Below, in pieces: positions 7,991-18,161 of a stretch of DNA of 61,426 bases. Positions within the stretch are counted from its first letter, which is position 1, and each line of letters opens with the position of its first letter. Made by a program: the position numbers and the translations under genes. Under the pieces are notes generated by a model. That model saw only the letters and a program-made list of their open reading frames with translations, had not been told where the DNA came from and did not search any database. Source of the stretch: Tannerellaceae bacterium (lineage in GTDB: Bacteria > Bacteroidota > Bacteroidia > Bacteroidales > Tannerellaceae); NCBI GenBank assembly GCA_021203545.1, contig JAJQAZ010000187.1, positions 1-61,426 of the forward strand, in the 5' to 3' direction.

Positions 7991-9853
7991 ATGAAAAAAT
8001 ATATTATAAATATACTTTGGGGATGTGTCGTAACATGTATGACATTTACAGCCTGTACCGATTATCTGGAGAAATCCCCTGAATCCACCGTTTCTTCGGA
8101 AGAAGCATTTAAGAACTTTGTAAACTTCCAGGGGTTTGTTGAGGAGTTATATTGTTGTATACCTGACTTTTCAAAAGGTTACTGGACCAACTCTTTTAAC
8201 TGGGGTGATGATGAATTTATTGTAACTACCGGTTCGTTTCATAATGTGTATGCATTTGATAACGGTAATTATTGGAACTGGATGTCTGAATATGATGGCT
8301 GGGGGGCTTCCTGGCTTGATAGCAACGATGCCACAACCAGTATGGATGATTGGGTAGGAGATGTCTCTTTCAAAAAACGATTCTGGCCACTGGCCTGGTA
8401 TGGTATCCGTAAAGCCAATATGGGACTTGAAAATCTGGAGTTACTGACCGATGCTACATCCGAAGAGAGAAATCTGATAGAAGGACAGCTCTATTTCTTC
8501 CGCGCCTGGTTGCATTTTACGCTGATGACCTATTGGGGAGGAATGCCTTATGTAGATGAAGTATTACCGGCCGACCAGAAACTGGAACTGCCCCGGTTGA
8601 GTTGCCAGGAAACAGCCATTCGTATAGGCGAAGACCTGGAACGGGCCGTGCAGTTGTTGCCTATTGATTGGGATAATACAACAGCCGGAAGACGTACCCT
8701 GGGAAAGAACCGTCAACGGATCAATAAAGTAATGGCGTATGGTTATCTGGGTAAAAATTACCTGTATGCCGGTAGCCCGCTGATGAATTACGAATCGACC
8801 GGCAACCGGGGGTACGATGCGGAGTTCTGCCAGAAAGCGGCCGATGCTTTTGCCAAACTGCTTACTATTACGGAAGGTGGCCAGTCGCATCATAAATTAG
8901 TAGATTTTAGTGAGTATAGTTCACTGTTCTACAGCCAGAACCAGGGAAATAAAATACCGGGCTATCCGGAAGTTATTTTCCAGGCACCTGTATTTGAAGC
9001 CGGAAAAACCCGCTGGGGACTTGCTTTGCAATATCTCCCGGCTGTATTAGGAGCGGACGGACGATGTTTTTCGCCTACTGCCAACTATGTAAATAATTAT
9101 GGTATGGCTAACGGACTGCCGATAAAAAATGCGGAACAGTATGATGCCGAGTCGGGATACGATCCTACAGATCCCTGGACAGGGCGCGATCCCCGCTTTT
9201 ATCATGATATTGTAGTGGATGGCGACCAGATGATTATCGGAACAACCGATAAAGAGTCTGAACGGTATGCAAATCTTTACAACGGAGGAAGTTACAAAAG
9301 TGATATAAACGGTAGCCGTAGCGGTTATCTGTTGCGCAAATTTACACCCGATAATAATAATGATGATGATAAAGGTTACGACCAGAACCTGCTTGTCCAT
9401 TTAAGTTATATGCGTTTATCGGATGTATACCTGATGTATGCCGAGGCTGTACTGCATGGATACGGATCACCCACAAGTACGGCTCCCGGTTTCGGGCGTA
9501 CGGCGGTAGCTGCAGTGAATGTTGTGCGCGAACGTGCCGGTATGCCCGGTGTAGATGCTAAATTCCTGGGTTCGAAAGATGATTTCATGGGCGAGATAAT
9601 CCGTGAACGCGCGGTAGAACTTTCGTATGAGGGGCATCGTTTCAACGACCTGCGCCGGTGGCTGTTATCGGGTGATGCCCGTTACCTGAACAAAACAGCT
9701 CACGATTTTGACCGGGGTGCGGATGGTAAACCTATCAACCTGAAAGAACGTGTGGTTGTAACAAGGGTAGTAGAAAATAAGCACAACTGGTTGCCTTTAA
9801 AAATAAATGATGTGACCTTGTACCCCGGATTCGGACAAAACCCGGGATGGTAA
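7991..9853 (+). CDS. xusB: XusB, SusD-like glycan-binding lipoprotein
   Basis: This 620-residue SusD/RagB-family lipoprotein has a lipobox at FTACTDYLEK. SusD signatures are present: FLAEAYFFRAW-like LIEGQLYFFRAWLHF, the MAYGYLGKNYLYAGSPL helix pair, and C-terminal IIRERAVELSYEGHRFNDLRRW followed by LYPGFGQNPGW. It caps its SusC partner at the cell surface and binds xylan fragments. The partner gene xusA is interrupted, so this protein may have no cognate channel. It starts 11 bp after the xusA end and is followed 47 bp later by xusC. The frame is intact. Confidence 0.9.
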   Translation: MKKYIINILWGCVVTCMTFTACTDYLEKSPESTVSSEEAFKNFVNFQGFVEELYCCIPDFSKGYWTNSFNWGDDEFIVTTGSFHNVYAFDNGNYWNWMSEYDGWGASWLDSNDATTSMDDWVGDVSFKKRFWPLAWYGIRKANMGLENLELLTDATSEERNLIEGQLYFFRAWLHFTLMTYWGGMPYVDEVLPADQKLELPRLSCQETAIRIGEDLERAVQLLPIDWDNTTAGRRTLGKNRQRINKVMAYGYLGKNYLYAGSPLMNYESTGNRGYDAEFCQKAADAFAKLLTITEGGQSHHKLVDFSEYSSLFYSQNQGNKIPGYPEVIFQAPVFEAGKTRWGLALQYLPAVLGADGRCFSPTANYVNNYGMANGLPIKNAEQYDAESGYDPTDPWTGRDPRFYHDIVVDGDQMIIGTTDKESERYANLYNGGSYKSDINGSRSGYLLRKFTPDNNNDDDKGYDQNLLVHLSYMRLSDVYLMYAEAVLHGYGSPTSTAPGFGRTAVAAVNVVRERAGMPGVDAKFLGSKDDFMGEIIRERAVELSYEGHRFNDLRRWLLSGDARYLNKTAHDFDRGADGKPINLKERVVVTRVVENKHNWLPLKINDVTLYPGFGQNPGW

Positions 9854-9900
9854 AAACCGCACAGGTTAGCAAAAATCATATAATTAAAAATGAAAGAACA

Positions 9901-12900
9901 ATGAAATATATACAAACAGGAATCATTTTATATGTGATGTTCTCCCTCTTTTCGTTTGAGGTACCAGGACAGACATCCACTAAAATAACGATAGAAACTG
10001 TTGTCCGCAACCCGGAGGGCATTCCTATTGCAGGTGCCATTGTAAACGGTGATGAAGGAAAAACAGTCACAGAAACAGATGCCTCCGGCAGATTCATCCT
10101 ACATGTTTCTCCGAATTCGGTACTTTATATAAAAGCTGTGGGTTATAACAGCCAAATCGTAGCCGCTATACCGGATATGGATGATATTACACTCGAATAC
10201 AGTGAAGATACAGCACCCGTCCACATAGCACACCGTACAGTAGAAAGAAGGGATTTGCCGGGCGGAATTGCCGTTGTGAATCCGGTGGATTACCTGAATA
10301 TGAATTACACTTCGTACGCTACCGATGGGGTAGAAGCTTTCGTCGGTGGTTTATCTGCCGGTACTTTATGGGGGATGGACGAGTGCCTCATCCTGATAGA
10401 TGGTGTACCCCGTGATATAGGGGATGTACAAACTGTAGAAGTCGAACAGATTTCTTTCCTGAAGGGAGTAGGGGCAGTTACTTTGTACGGTAGTCATGCC
10501 GCCAAAGGGGTAATTCTTATTACAACCAAACGTGGCGAAGCGCATAACCGGCAGATAAATGTACGTGCCAATACCGGGTTTTATTTTCCTAAAAAATACC
10601 CGGATTATATAGGATCGGCCGAATATATGACACTTTATAACGAAGCTTTGCGCAATGACGGGCTGAATGAATTGTATAGTGTGGAAACGATTTATAACCA
10701 CTATGCGGGAAATAACCCATACCGTTATCCGGATGTGGATTATTATTCATCGGAATACCTGAAAAAAGCCTATAACCGTTCGGATGTGAATGCTGAAATA
10801 TCCGGAGGGAACGACCGTGCCCGCTTTTATACCAACGTTGGTTTCTGGTATGCAAATTCTTTATTGGATTTCGGGGAAGCGAAAAACGATAATACCAACC
10901 GGTTTAATGTAAGGGGAAATGTGGATTTAAAGCTAAACGATTATATAAGCAGTAGTGTGGATGTCTCTACTGTATTTTATAATGCCCGCGGAGCACACGG
11001 TAATTATTGGGGAAATGCCGCTACCTTGCGTCCGCACCGGTTTGCCCCACTCATACCAATTAGTATGATTGAAGAAAGCGATGAACCCTCATGGATACAG
11101 GTAAATAATAGCCGTAACCTGATAGACGGACAGTATCTGTTGGGAGGTACACAGCAGGATATGACTAACCCGTTTGCCGATATTTATGCAGGCGGATATA
11201 ATAAATATACCAGCCGCCAGTTTCAGTTTACGAACGGTATCAATGTAGACCTGCAGAAATTGCTGCCGGGACTCTCTTTCCATACCCGGCTGAATGTGGA
11301 TTATTCTACCGAGTATAACCAGGCGATTAATAATACCTATGCCGTATATGCGCCGGTTTGGAATAGTTATAGTGGTGTAGACCTGATCAGCAGTTTGCAG
11401 AAATTCGGCGAAGATGCCAGTAGTGGTGAACAGGAACTTACAGGAAGCTGGCAGCGGCAGGTAATTGGTTTTTCCGCCCAGTTTAATTATATCAATACAT
11501 TCCGGGATATACATAATGTATCTGCCATATTGCTGGCTACCGGAACCCAACGCAAATCGACAGGCGATTACCACCGTAATAGCAATGCGAACCTGGGAAT
11601 CCAGTTAGGATATAACTATGGGCATAAATATTATGCCGATTTTACCGGTGCTGTGGTGCATTCGGCAAAACTGGCCAAAGGAAACCGCCAGGCATTTTCG
11701 CCAACCCTTTCATTGGGGTGGCTGGTAAGTGGTGAAGATTTCCTGAGCGATTCGCCGGTTGTGGATCATTTCAAACTGACTGCATCGGCCGGTATCCTTC
11801 ATACAGACCTGGATATCGACGGTTACTATCTGTACGACCGGGTTTATACCCAAAGAGACGGTACCTGGTATAGCTGGCGGGATGGTGCAACAGATACCCA
11901 GAGTACAGATTCGCGCAGGGGAGCCAATCCGGATCTGTTCTTTGCCAAACGGAAAGAATTCAATGCCGGCATTGAAGCCTCTCTGTTCAAAAAACTGATT
12001 ACGGTAGAAGTGAATGGTTTTATAAACAGCATGAATGGCTTGATTACACAGCCGGGTACCTCTTATCCCAGCTATTTTACTACCGGATGGCCCAATTCGT
12101 CGTTTATACCTTATGTGAACTTCAATAACGACCGCCGGGCAGGGTTTGACTTTAGTGCAGCCATAAACAAACGCCTGGGACAGGTAGACTGGACACTCGG
12201 GTTTGCAGGTACTTATTTTAAGGCAAAGGCTACCAAACGGGATGAATTATTTGCCGATGAATATCAGAACCGGACCGGAAAATCGTTGAGTGCTATCTTT
12301 GGTTTGGTTAGCGACGGCTTCTTCATGGACGAACAGGATATAGCCAATCATGCCACCCAGGCATTCGGTGAAGTAAAACCCGGTGATATAAAATATGTAG
12401 ACCAGAATAATGACGGTATTATTGACGACCGCGACCAGGTAATGATCGGACAGTGGAATGCCCCGTTCTCTTTTGGTATCCGGCTCTCGGCCCAATGGAA
12501 AAACTTTACATTTTTTGCGCTGGGAACAGGGTTAACAGGAGGTAACAGCCTGAAAAATTCTTCTTATTACTGGGTTTCCGGTGACGATAAATATTCGGCA
12601 GTTGTGCGTGACCGCTGGACGGAAGAGACTAAACATACGGCACTTTATCCGAGGCTTACCACGTTAAGCGGAGAAAATAATTTCCGTACATCGGATTTCT
12701 GGCTGGTAAAAACAAACCGCTTTGACCTCGCCAGAATACAGGTAACATACGATTTACTTAAACATATTCTCAAGGGATCTTTTATCCGCGAACTAAGTGT
12801 GTATGCAAGTGGTAATTCTTTATTGACGATATCGAAAGAACGGGAATTCCTGGAAATGAATATAGGTTCGAATCCGCAGGTACGTTCTTTTAATATGGGT

Positions 12901-12918
12901 CTGAAGGCAGTATTTTAA
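9901..12918 (+). CDS. xusC: XusC, second SusC-like TonB-dependent transporter
   Basis: This 1005-residue outer-membrane transporter of the SusC family has a signal peptide (MKYIQTGIILYVMFSLFSF), an N-terminal carboxypeptidase-regulatory-like domain (EGIPIAGAIVNGDEGKTVTETDASGRF), a plug (LIDGVPRDIGDVQTVEVEQ then AAKGVILITTKRG) and a beta-barrel ending MNIGSNPQVRSFNMGLKAVF. I chose ATG 9901: the in-frame start at 9847 overlaps the xusB stop and would place 18 polar residues before the signal peptide. Unlike xusA it is intact, so it may be the only working xylan importer here. It is a divergent paralogue of XusA, shorter in the plug, and lies between xusB and xusD. Confidence 0.9.
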   Translation: MKYIQTGIILYVMFSLFSFEVPGQTSTKITIETVVRNPEGIPIAGAIVNGDEGKTVTETDASGRFILHVSPNSVLYIKAVGYNSQIVAAIPDMDDITLEYSEDTAPVHIAHRTVERRDLPGGIAVVNPVDYLNMNYTSYATDGVEAFVGGLSAGTLWGMDECLILIDGVPRDIGDVQTVEVEQISFLKGVGAVTLYGSHAAKGVILITTKRGEAHNRQINVRANTGFYFPKKYPDYIGSAEYMTLYNEALRNDGLNELYSVETIYNHYAGNNPYRYPDVDYYSSEYLKKAYNRSDVNAEISGGNDRARFYTNVGFWYANSLLDFGEAKNDNTNRFNVRGNVDLKLNDYISSSVDVSTVFYNARGAHGNYWGNAATLRPHRFAPLIPISMIEESDEPSWIQVNNSRNLIDGQYLLGGTQQDMTNPFADIYAGGYNKYTSRQFQFTNGINVDLQKLLPGLSFHTRLNVDYSTEYNQAINNTYAVYAPVWNSYSGVDLISSLQKFGEDASSGEQELTGSWQRQVIGFSAQFNYINTFRDIHNVSAILLATGTQRKSTGDYHRNSNANLGIQLGYNYGHKYYADFTGAVVHSAKLAKGNRQAFSPTLSLGWLVSGEDFLSDSPVVDHFKLTASAGILHTDLDIDGYYLYDRVYTQRDGTWYSWRDGATDTQSTDSRRGANPDLFFAKRKEFNAGIEASLFKKLITVEVNGFINSMNGLITQPGTSYPSYFTTGWPNSSFIPYVNFNNDRRAGFDFSAAINKRLGQVDWTLGFAGTYFKAKATKRDELFADEYQNRTGKSLSAIFGLVSDGFFMDEQDIANHATQAFGEVKPGDIKYVDQNNDGIIDDRDQVMIGQWNAPFSFGIRLSAQWKNFTFFALGTGLTGGNSLKNSSYYWVSGDDKYSAVVRDRWTEETKHTALYPRLTTLSGENNFRTSDFWLVKTNRFDLARIQVTYDLLKHILKGSFIRELSVYASGNSLLTISKEREFLEMNIGSNPQVRSFNMGLKAVF

Positions 12919-12932
12919 TAAAGAGCTTAAAA

Positions 12933-14720
12933 ATGAATCGATTTATGTATAAAAATATAATTACCTTTTGGATCATCACACTATTGCTGTGTGGATGTGA
13001 CGACCTATTGTCTCCCGCGATTGAAAATAATCGTGACCTGGATGAGATTTATGATGAGCCGGAATTAGCCCAGGGCCTTCTGATAAACGGATATACAAGA
13101 ATCCCGACCGGTTCCTGGTCTTTTAATGATGTGGCAACCGACGATGCTGTATCCAATCAGAAAAGTAACCAGTATCTGTTGATGGCTACGGGACAATGGA
13201 GTGCTATTAACAACCCGGTTGGCCAGTGGGGCAACAGCTTTGCTGCTATTCAATACCTGAATCTTACGTTGGCAAATGCCGACAAAGTGATATGGGCAGG
13301 TGATGAGCAGATCAGGCGCATGTTTTGCGACCGTATAAAAGGTGAAGCCTACGGATTGCGCGGACTTTTCATGTTCCATCTGCTACAGGCACATGGGGGT
13401 TGGGCTGCAAACGGGGAACTGCTGGGAGTTCCTATCATGATCGAACCCCTGGATCTGGACTCTGATTTCAATCTGCCCCGTGCTACATTCGAAAAGTGTA
13501 TGGAACAGCTTTACAGCGATCTTGCAGAGGCGGAAAAATATTTACCACTCGATTTTGAGGATATTTCCAGTGAATCTGATATTCCGGCTGCTTATCAGGG
13601 AGTGACCGTAGAGGAGTATAACCGTGTATTTGGTGTTTTTAACCGTCAGCGTTTAACGCGCCGAATTGTAGAAGGTATACGTGCCAAAGCGGCCCTGCTG
13701 GCTGCCAGTCCGGCTTATACCGCGGGAACTACTACCACATGGGAAGATGTGGCCGGTTATGCGGCTACTGTATTGGACCGTATCGGCGGATCCAACGGTT
13801 TAGCCGGTGACGGGCTTACCTGGTATGATAACGCATCGGAAATAAACGGCCTGGAAGGCGGTGGAAACCCGGATGAAATACTCTGGCGTGGAAATGTTGG
13901 TACTCCTTCAGCTGATAATCTGAATGATACACCTGAAAAACAAAATTATCCGCCCAGTCTGTATGGTTTCGGACGGGTAAACCCGATACAAAATCTGGTA
14001 GATGCGTTCCCTATGGCAAACGGATATCCGGTGGATGCAGACCCTGCTTTGAGCGGATATGATCCTACTAATCCGTATGCCGGCCGCGACCCGCGTTTAG
14101 AAAAATTCATCCTTGTAAACGGTAATACTATGGGAGCAACCGGCGGAACTATCCTGACCGAAACAGGTGGGGGAACGGATGCGGTAGGACAAACAGAAAA
14201 TTCAACCCGCACAGGTTATTATATGCGTAAATTATTACGTTCGGATGTAAACCTGAATCCGGTAACCATTAATCTGCAGAAACGGTACAATCCGCATATC
14301 CGCTATACCGAAATATTCCTGATTTATGCGGAAGCGGCTAACGAAGCCTGGGGACCTACCGGAACCGGAACGCATGGCTATTCGGCGTATGATGTAATTA
14401 AGAAAATACGGGAAAGAGCCGGAGTAGGAGGGGGGAATGACCCTTATCTGGAGGCTGCTAAAAACAACGCCGGTGATATGCGTAAACTGATTCGTAATGA
14501 ACGCCGTCTGGAACTCTGTTTCGAAGGTTTCCGTTTCTGGGATTTGCGCCGCTGGAACGAAAAACTGACCGAACCGGCACGGGGTGTACGCATAACGAAT
14601 GGCAATTATGAAGTATCGGAAGTAGAAAACCGGATCTACCAGGAGTATATGAACCACGGCCCTATCCCTTATAGTGAGATGCTGAAATGGGATGCGCTGG
14701 TACAAAACAAAGGATGGTAA
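12933..14720 (+). CDS. xusD: XusD, second SusD-like lipoprotein
   Basis: This 595-residue SusD-family lipoprotein has a lipobox at LLLCGCDDLL. Family signatures include IKGEAYGLRGLFMFHLLQAHGG, the VEGIRAKAALLAASPAY helix and the C-terminal LIRNERRLELCFEGFRFWDLRRW. It partners XusC in capturing xylan oligosaccharides. Start is ATG 12933, with ATG 12945 possible. It lies 14 bp after xusC and 19 bp before xusE, so the genes form one operon. The frame is intact. Confidence 0.9.
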   Translation: MNRFMYKNIITFWIITLLLCGCDDLLSPAIENNRDLDEIYDEPELAQGLLINGYTRIPTGSWSFNDVATDDAVSNQKSNQYLLMATGQWSAINNPVGQWGNSFAAIQYLNLTLANADKVIWAGDEQIRRMFCDRIKGEAYGLRGLFMFHLLQAHGGWAANGELLGVPIMIEPLDLDSDFNLPRATFEKCMEQLYSDLAEAEKYLPLDFEDISSESDIPAAYQGVTVEEYNRVFGVFNRQRLTRRIVEGIRAKAALLAASPAYTAGTTTTWEDVAGYAATVLDRIGGSNGLAGDGLTWYDNASEINGLEGGGNPDEILWRGNVGTPSADNLNDTPEKQNYPPSLYGFGRVNPIQNLVDAFPMANGYPVDADPALSGYDPTNPYAGRDPRLEKFILVNGNTMGATGGTILTETGGGTDAVGQTENSTRTGYYMRKLLRSDVNLNPVTINLQKRYNPHIRYTEIFLIYAEAANEAWGPTGTGTHGYSAYDVIKKIRERAGVGGGNDPYLEAAKNNAGDMRKLIRNERRLELCFEGFRFWDLRRWNEKLTEPARGVRITNGNYEVSEVENRIYQEYMNHGPIPYSEMLKWDALVQNKGW

Positions 14721-14739
14721 ACTATTAAATCGTAAAAAG

Positions 14740-15747
14740 ATGAAAAAAATAAAATATATTTTACTGGTCATGCTGGCTGTTATTACCTCTTGTCATAATC
14801 AGGAGTGGGAATTCCCTGATTACGATTACACAACAGTCTATTTTGCCTATCAGGGACCGGTCCGGACCATTATTCTGGGCGAGTATATGTATGATAATAC
14901 CCTGGATAACCAGCATAAATGCAAAATCATGGCCACGACAGGGGGGAGCCTACACAAATAAAAACAATATTTATGTAGATATAAAAGTAGATAACTCCCT
15001 GTGTGATAATTTGTACTTTTCGGCAGATGGTGATAAGGTTCTTCCGATGCCTTCGAACTATTATAGCCTGTCGTCCGAGCAGATTGTGATTCCTTCCGGA
15101 AAACCTTCCGGTGGAATAGAAGTGCAACTGACCGATGCTTTTTTTTTGCTGATCCCCTGGCAATAAAAAATACATATGTCATTCCTATATATATTACTGC
15201 CGTACAAAATGTAGACTCGGTTTTACGCGGATACAGTTTTCTGGATAACCCAAACCGGTTGAATGAAGATGATTGGGAAGTAGCTCCCAAAGATTATATT
15301 TTATACGGTGTAAAATATATCAATCCCTGGCATGCTTCCTGGCTGCGCAGAGGTATTGACACGGCTACCGGTAACAGCTATACGAATATACGCCGTGGTA
15401 AATACCGCGAAAACGACGAAGTGTGCTATATGACTACCCGTTCCATGACACAGGTGGAAATAGCCTTGAATGCGCAGGATGCTGATGGATATAACAAACC
15501 TTACAGTATGCTCCTAACGTTTGATGAGGCCGGCAAATGTACTGTAACGTCAGAGGCCGGCAATGTAACGGGTAGTGGCGAATATGTGGCAAAAGGCGAT
15601 AAAAACGGCTGGGGCAATGAAGACCGCGATGCCATTTACCTGAATTACGAAGTAGATTTCGGCGACACGGTATATGCGGTAAAAGATACATTTGCTATGC
15701 GTGAAAGGGAAGTGGTACTGGAAACATTCACCCCTGTATTGAAGTAA
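14740..15747 (+). pseudogene. xusE: XusE, surface lipoprotein (DUF1735-like), two frameshifts
   Basis: This gene encodes a lipoprotein (AVITSCHNQEW) that follows the two SusC/SusD pairs in conserved xus operons. It has an N-terminal DUF1735-type domain (YYSLSSEQIVIPSG, LTDAFFADPLAIKNTYVIP) and a C-terminal beta-rich domain ending ETFTPVLK. Its role in family members is thought to be surface glycan binding. The frame breaks in a G-run at 14941-14946, where five G restores TTGGAYTNKNN, and again in a T-run at 15139-15147 just before GCTGATCCC. The two shifts cancel, so the last 580 bases are in the original frame. As written, translation stops at about codon 74. Both lesions are in homopolymers, so sequencing error must be considered. 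Confidence 0.8.
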
Positions 15748-15778
15748 TTTATTTATCTACTTAGAAACAGAGTAATAT

Positions 15779-17983
15779 ATGAGACACTATACAAAAATAT
15801 TGTTTGTTTGTACGATTCTGGCAGGGCTTTTCTCCTGTGAGGATGATGAGTTGGATTTTTCGGTAAAAAAACCGGAAAGTGTTGCAGTGCTCGAATACCT
15901 GAACCAGTATGCTCCTTTGAAATCGTATGTAGATTATGCCGCCTCTCCCAATTTTCATTTGGGAGCCGGGGCCAATCTGACCGAATACATAGGAAAGGGA
16001 CCGATGCACAGGCTGGTGAACCGGAATTTTGATAACATTACCATTGGATATGAAATGAAACATGGTCCGGTGGTACAGGACGACGGTAGTCTGGATATGG
16101 GAAATATTGTAACATTGATCGAAACGGCACAGGCCGCGGGTATCCATATTTACGGTCATACCCTTTGCTGGCATTCCAACCAGAATGCTACGTATCTGAA
16201 CAGCCTGATCGCTGCAAAAGTTATTCCGGCGGAACCGGTTGAAACCGAATTGATTGCCGATGGTGATTTTGAAGCGGGAACCGTTACCGGCTGGGGAGGC
16301 TGGGGCAACGACACCCCTCCTTCTGTTTCCGCGCAGGGCGAAGGCTATGAAGGTGGGTATGCGCTCCGGCTACAGAATACAGCCCCGAAAAACCCCTGGG
16401 AAGTACAGGCTATTTACGAACCGAATCCTTCGTTTGCTGTGGGAGAAACCTGTTACCTCTCGTTCTGGATCCGTGGGGATGTGGAAGGGGATATCTCTTT
16501 TGTTGCACAGGATATGGTCAATTATACTGCGGATAACTTTGGCACGGTAAATGTTTCAACCGGATGGCAGTATATAGAAAAGGAAGCGATGATTACCGAA
16601 GATGACCGTACTGCATTACTTATCAATTATGGTAATTACGTAGGCACGGTTTATATTGATAACATATCGTTAATTCAGAATATTTCGCCTGCCGGAACAG
16701 CGTTAAATTAATATTAATGTTTATCTTTACCATCGTTAATTCAGAATATTTCGCCTGCCGGAACAGCCCTTGGAGAAACCATGATACCCAATGGTGATTT
16801 CGAGAACGGAACAATGGACGGTTGGGGAGGATGGAGCCAGATCACGTATGGCATCAGCCAGCCCGGACAGGGAGCCGGAGGTTCCGGCTATGCGATAGAA
16901 ATAACAAACCCCACGGCCGGAAATGCATGGGAACAGCAATTTGCCTGGAATTTCGACTCTGAACTTGACTCTGATGCCACTTATTTTGTGAGCTTTGATA
17001 TGCGGGCTGCCGATAATGTTTCTATCGATGTTGCTTTGCAGAATAAAACAACTTATGCCGGAACAGGAGGACCCGCTATTGCACTGACTACGGAATGGCA
17101 AACCTTTGAGTGGTACGCCAAAACTCCCCCGGATGATGTCAGAGACCGGTTGTTTTTTAACCTGGGTGCCCATGTAACTACCTATTATCTGGATAACGTA
17201 GTGTTCTGTAAAGTTGTCGAAATGGGTGAAACCATTGAAAAGAGTGACGAGGAGAAAGAAGAGATCATTTACGAAGCACTGGAAACCTGGATTGAAGGGA
17301 TGCTGGAAACCTGTAGCGAATATATAACAGTATGGGATGTGGTAAACGAACCGATGTCTGACTGGCCGGATGCTACACAACTGAAAACAGGTGTTGGAAA
17401 CGATAATCTGGCGGCCGACGAGTTTTACTGGCAGGATTACCTGGGTAAAGATTATGCGGCAATCGCTTTTAAACTGGCCCGTAAATATGGTAATGAAACA
17501 GATATCCATTTTATTAATGATTACGGACTCGAATCTAATCTTACCAAGTGTAAGGGGTTGATAGATTTTGTAGAGTATACCGAAAGCCGGGGTGCCCGGG
17601 TGGATGGTATTGCTACCCAGATGCATATCTCTATCAATAACGACAGGGAAAAGATTGCTCAAATGTTCGAAATGCTGGCCGCTACCGGTAAACTGATTAA
17701 AGTATCCGAACTGGATATTGCTTTGGAAGTAGATTCGCCTACCGACGAAGAATACAAAGCCCAGTACGATATGTATAGGTATGTGATAGAAACTTACAAA
17801 GAAAAAATACCTGTATCCCAGCAATATGGAATCACGATCTGGTGTCCGCTGGACAGTCCGGAAGATTCATTCTGGCTGCCGGGCGAACAGGTTGGCCTGT
17901 GGACACTCGACTATAGCCGCAAGCGTGCCTATGCCGGCGTAGCCGATGCGCTGGCCGGTAAAACAATCTTCGAAGAGGAATAA
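15779..17983 (+). pseudogene. xyn10C: Xyn10C, GH10 endoxylanase with two inserted CBMs, interrupted
   Basis: This outer-membrane lipoprotein xylanase (lipobox LFSCED) has a GH10 barrel split by two CBM4/22-like domains, as in Prevotella and Bacteroides Xyn10C. The first barrel part spans about residues 35-150 (YGHTLCWHSNQ). CBM1 runs from about 155 to 305 (ADGDFEAGTVTGWGGWG) and CBM2 from about 335 to 480 (NGDFENGTMDGWGGWS). The second barrel part has acid/base Glu at codon 524 (WDVVNEP) and nucleophile Glu at codon 644 (VSELDIAL). Between the CBMs a 66-bp insertion made of a repeated 36-mer plus 30 AT-rich bases adds in-frame TAA codons (first at 16709-16711). The insertion is a multiple of three, so both halves stay in one frame. 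The truncated product would lack both catalytic glutamates. Confidence 0.88.
16666..16767 (+). repeat. 36-bp direct repeat flanking a 30-bp insertion in xyn10C
   Basis: The 36-mer beginning ATCGTTAATTCAGAATATTT and ending CGGAACAGC is present exactly at 16666-16701 and 16732-16767. The 30 bases between them (GTTAAATTAATATTAATG and so on) are AT-rich and unlike the gene. Removing one repeat plus the 30 bases joins the two CBM domains without a stop. The origin could be template switching during replication or an assembly artefact. Confidence 0.9.
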
Positions 17984-18028
17984 CCACCAAAGGAGATGTC
18001 TGAAAAGTATCAAATAAAAAGAATTAAC

Positions 18029-18108
18029 ACGGAGGCACGGAGAGACGGAGTTTTGATTTATTGATTACATACAAAAATATATTTCTGCGTAATCTGCGTG
18101 CCTTCCGT
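18029..18108. repeat. Hairpin-forming repeat between the two GH10 genes
   Basis: ACGGAGGCACG and CGTGCCTTCCGT pair with a single bulge across about 57 bases, which include ATTTCTGCGTAATCTGCGTG. The TCTGCGTAATCTGCGTG wording recurs in the larger hairpin at 45388-45473. It may end xus transcription, although no clean T-tract follows directly. Confidence 0.55.
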
Positions 18109-18161
18109 TACTTTTTAGACACCTCTTTATTTGGAATTAATTAATTTATAAAATAAATGAT

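Noticed and set aside
12247-12495. Several 60-180 codon frames opposite the SusC and SusD genes
   Set aside because: All are antisense shadows of strongly supported genes.
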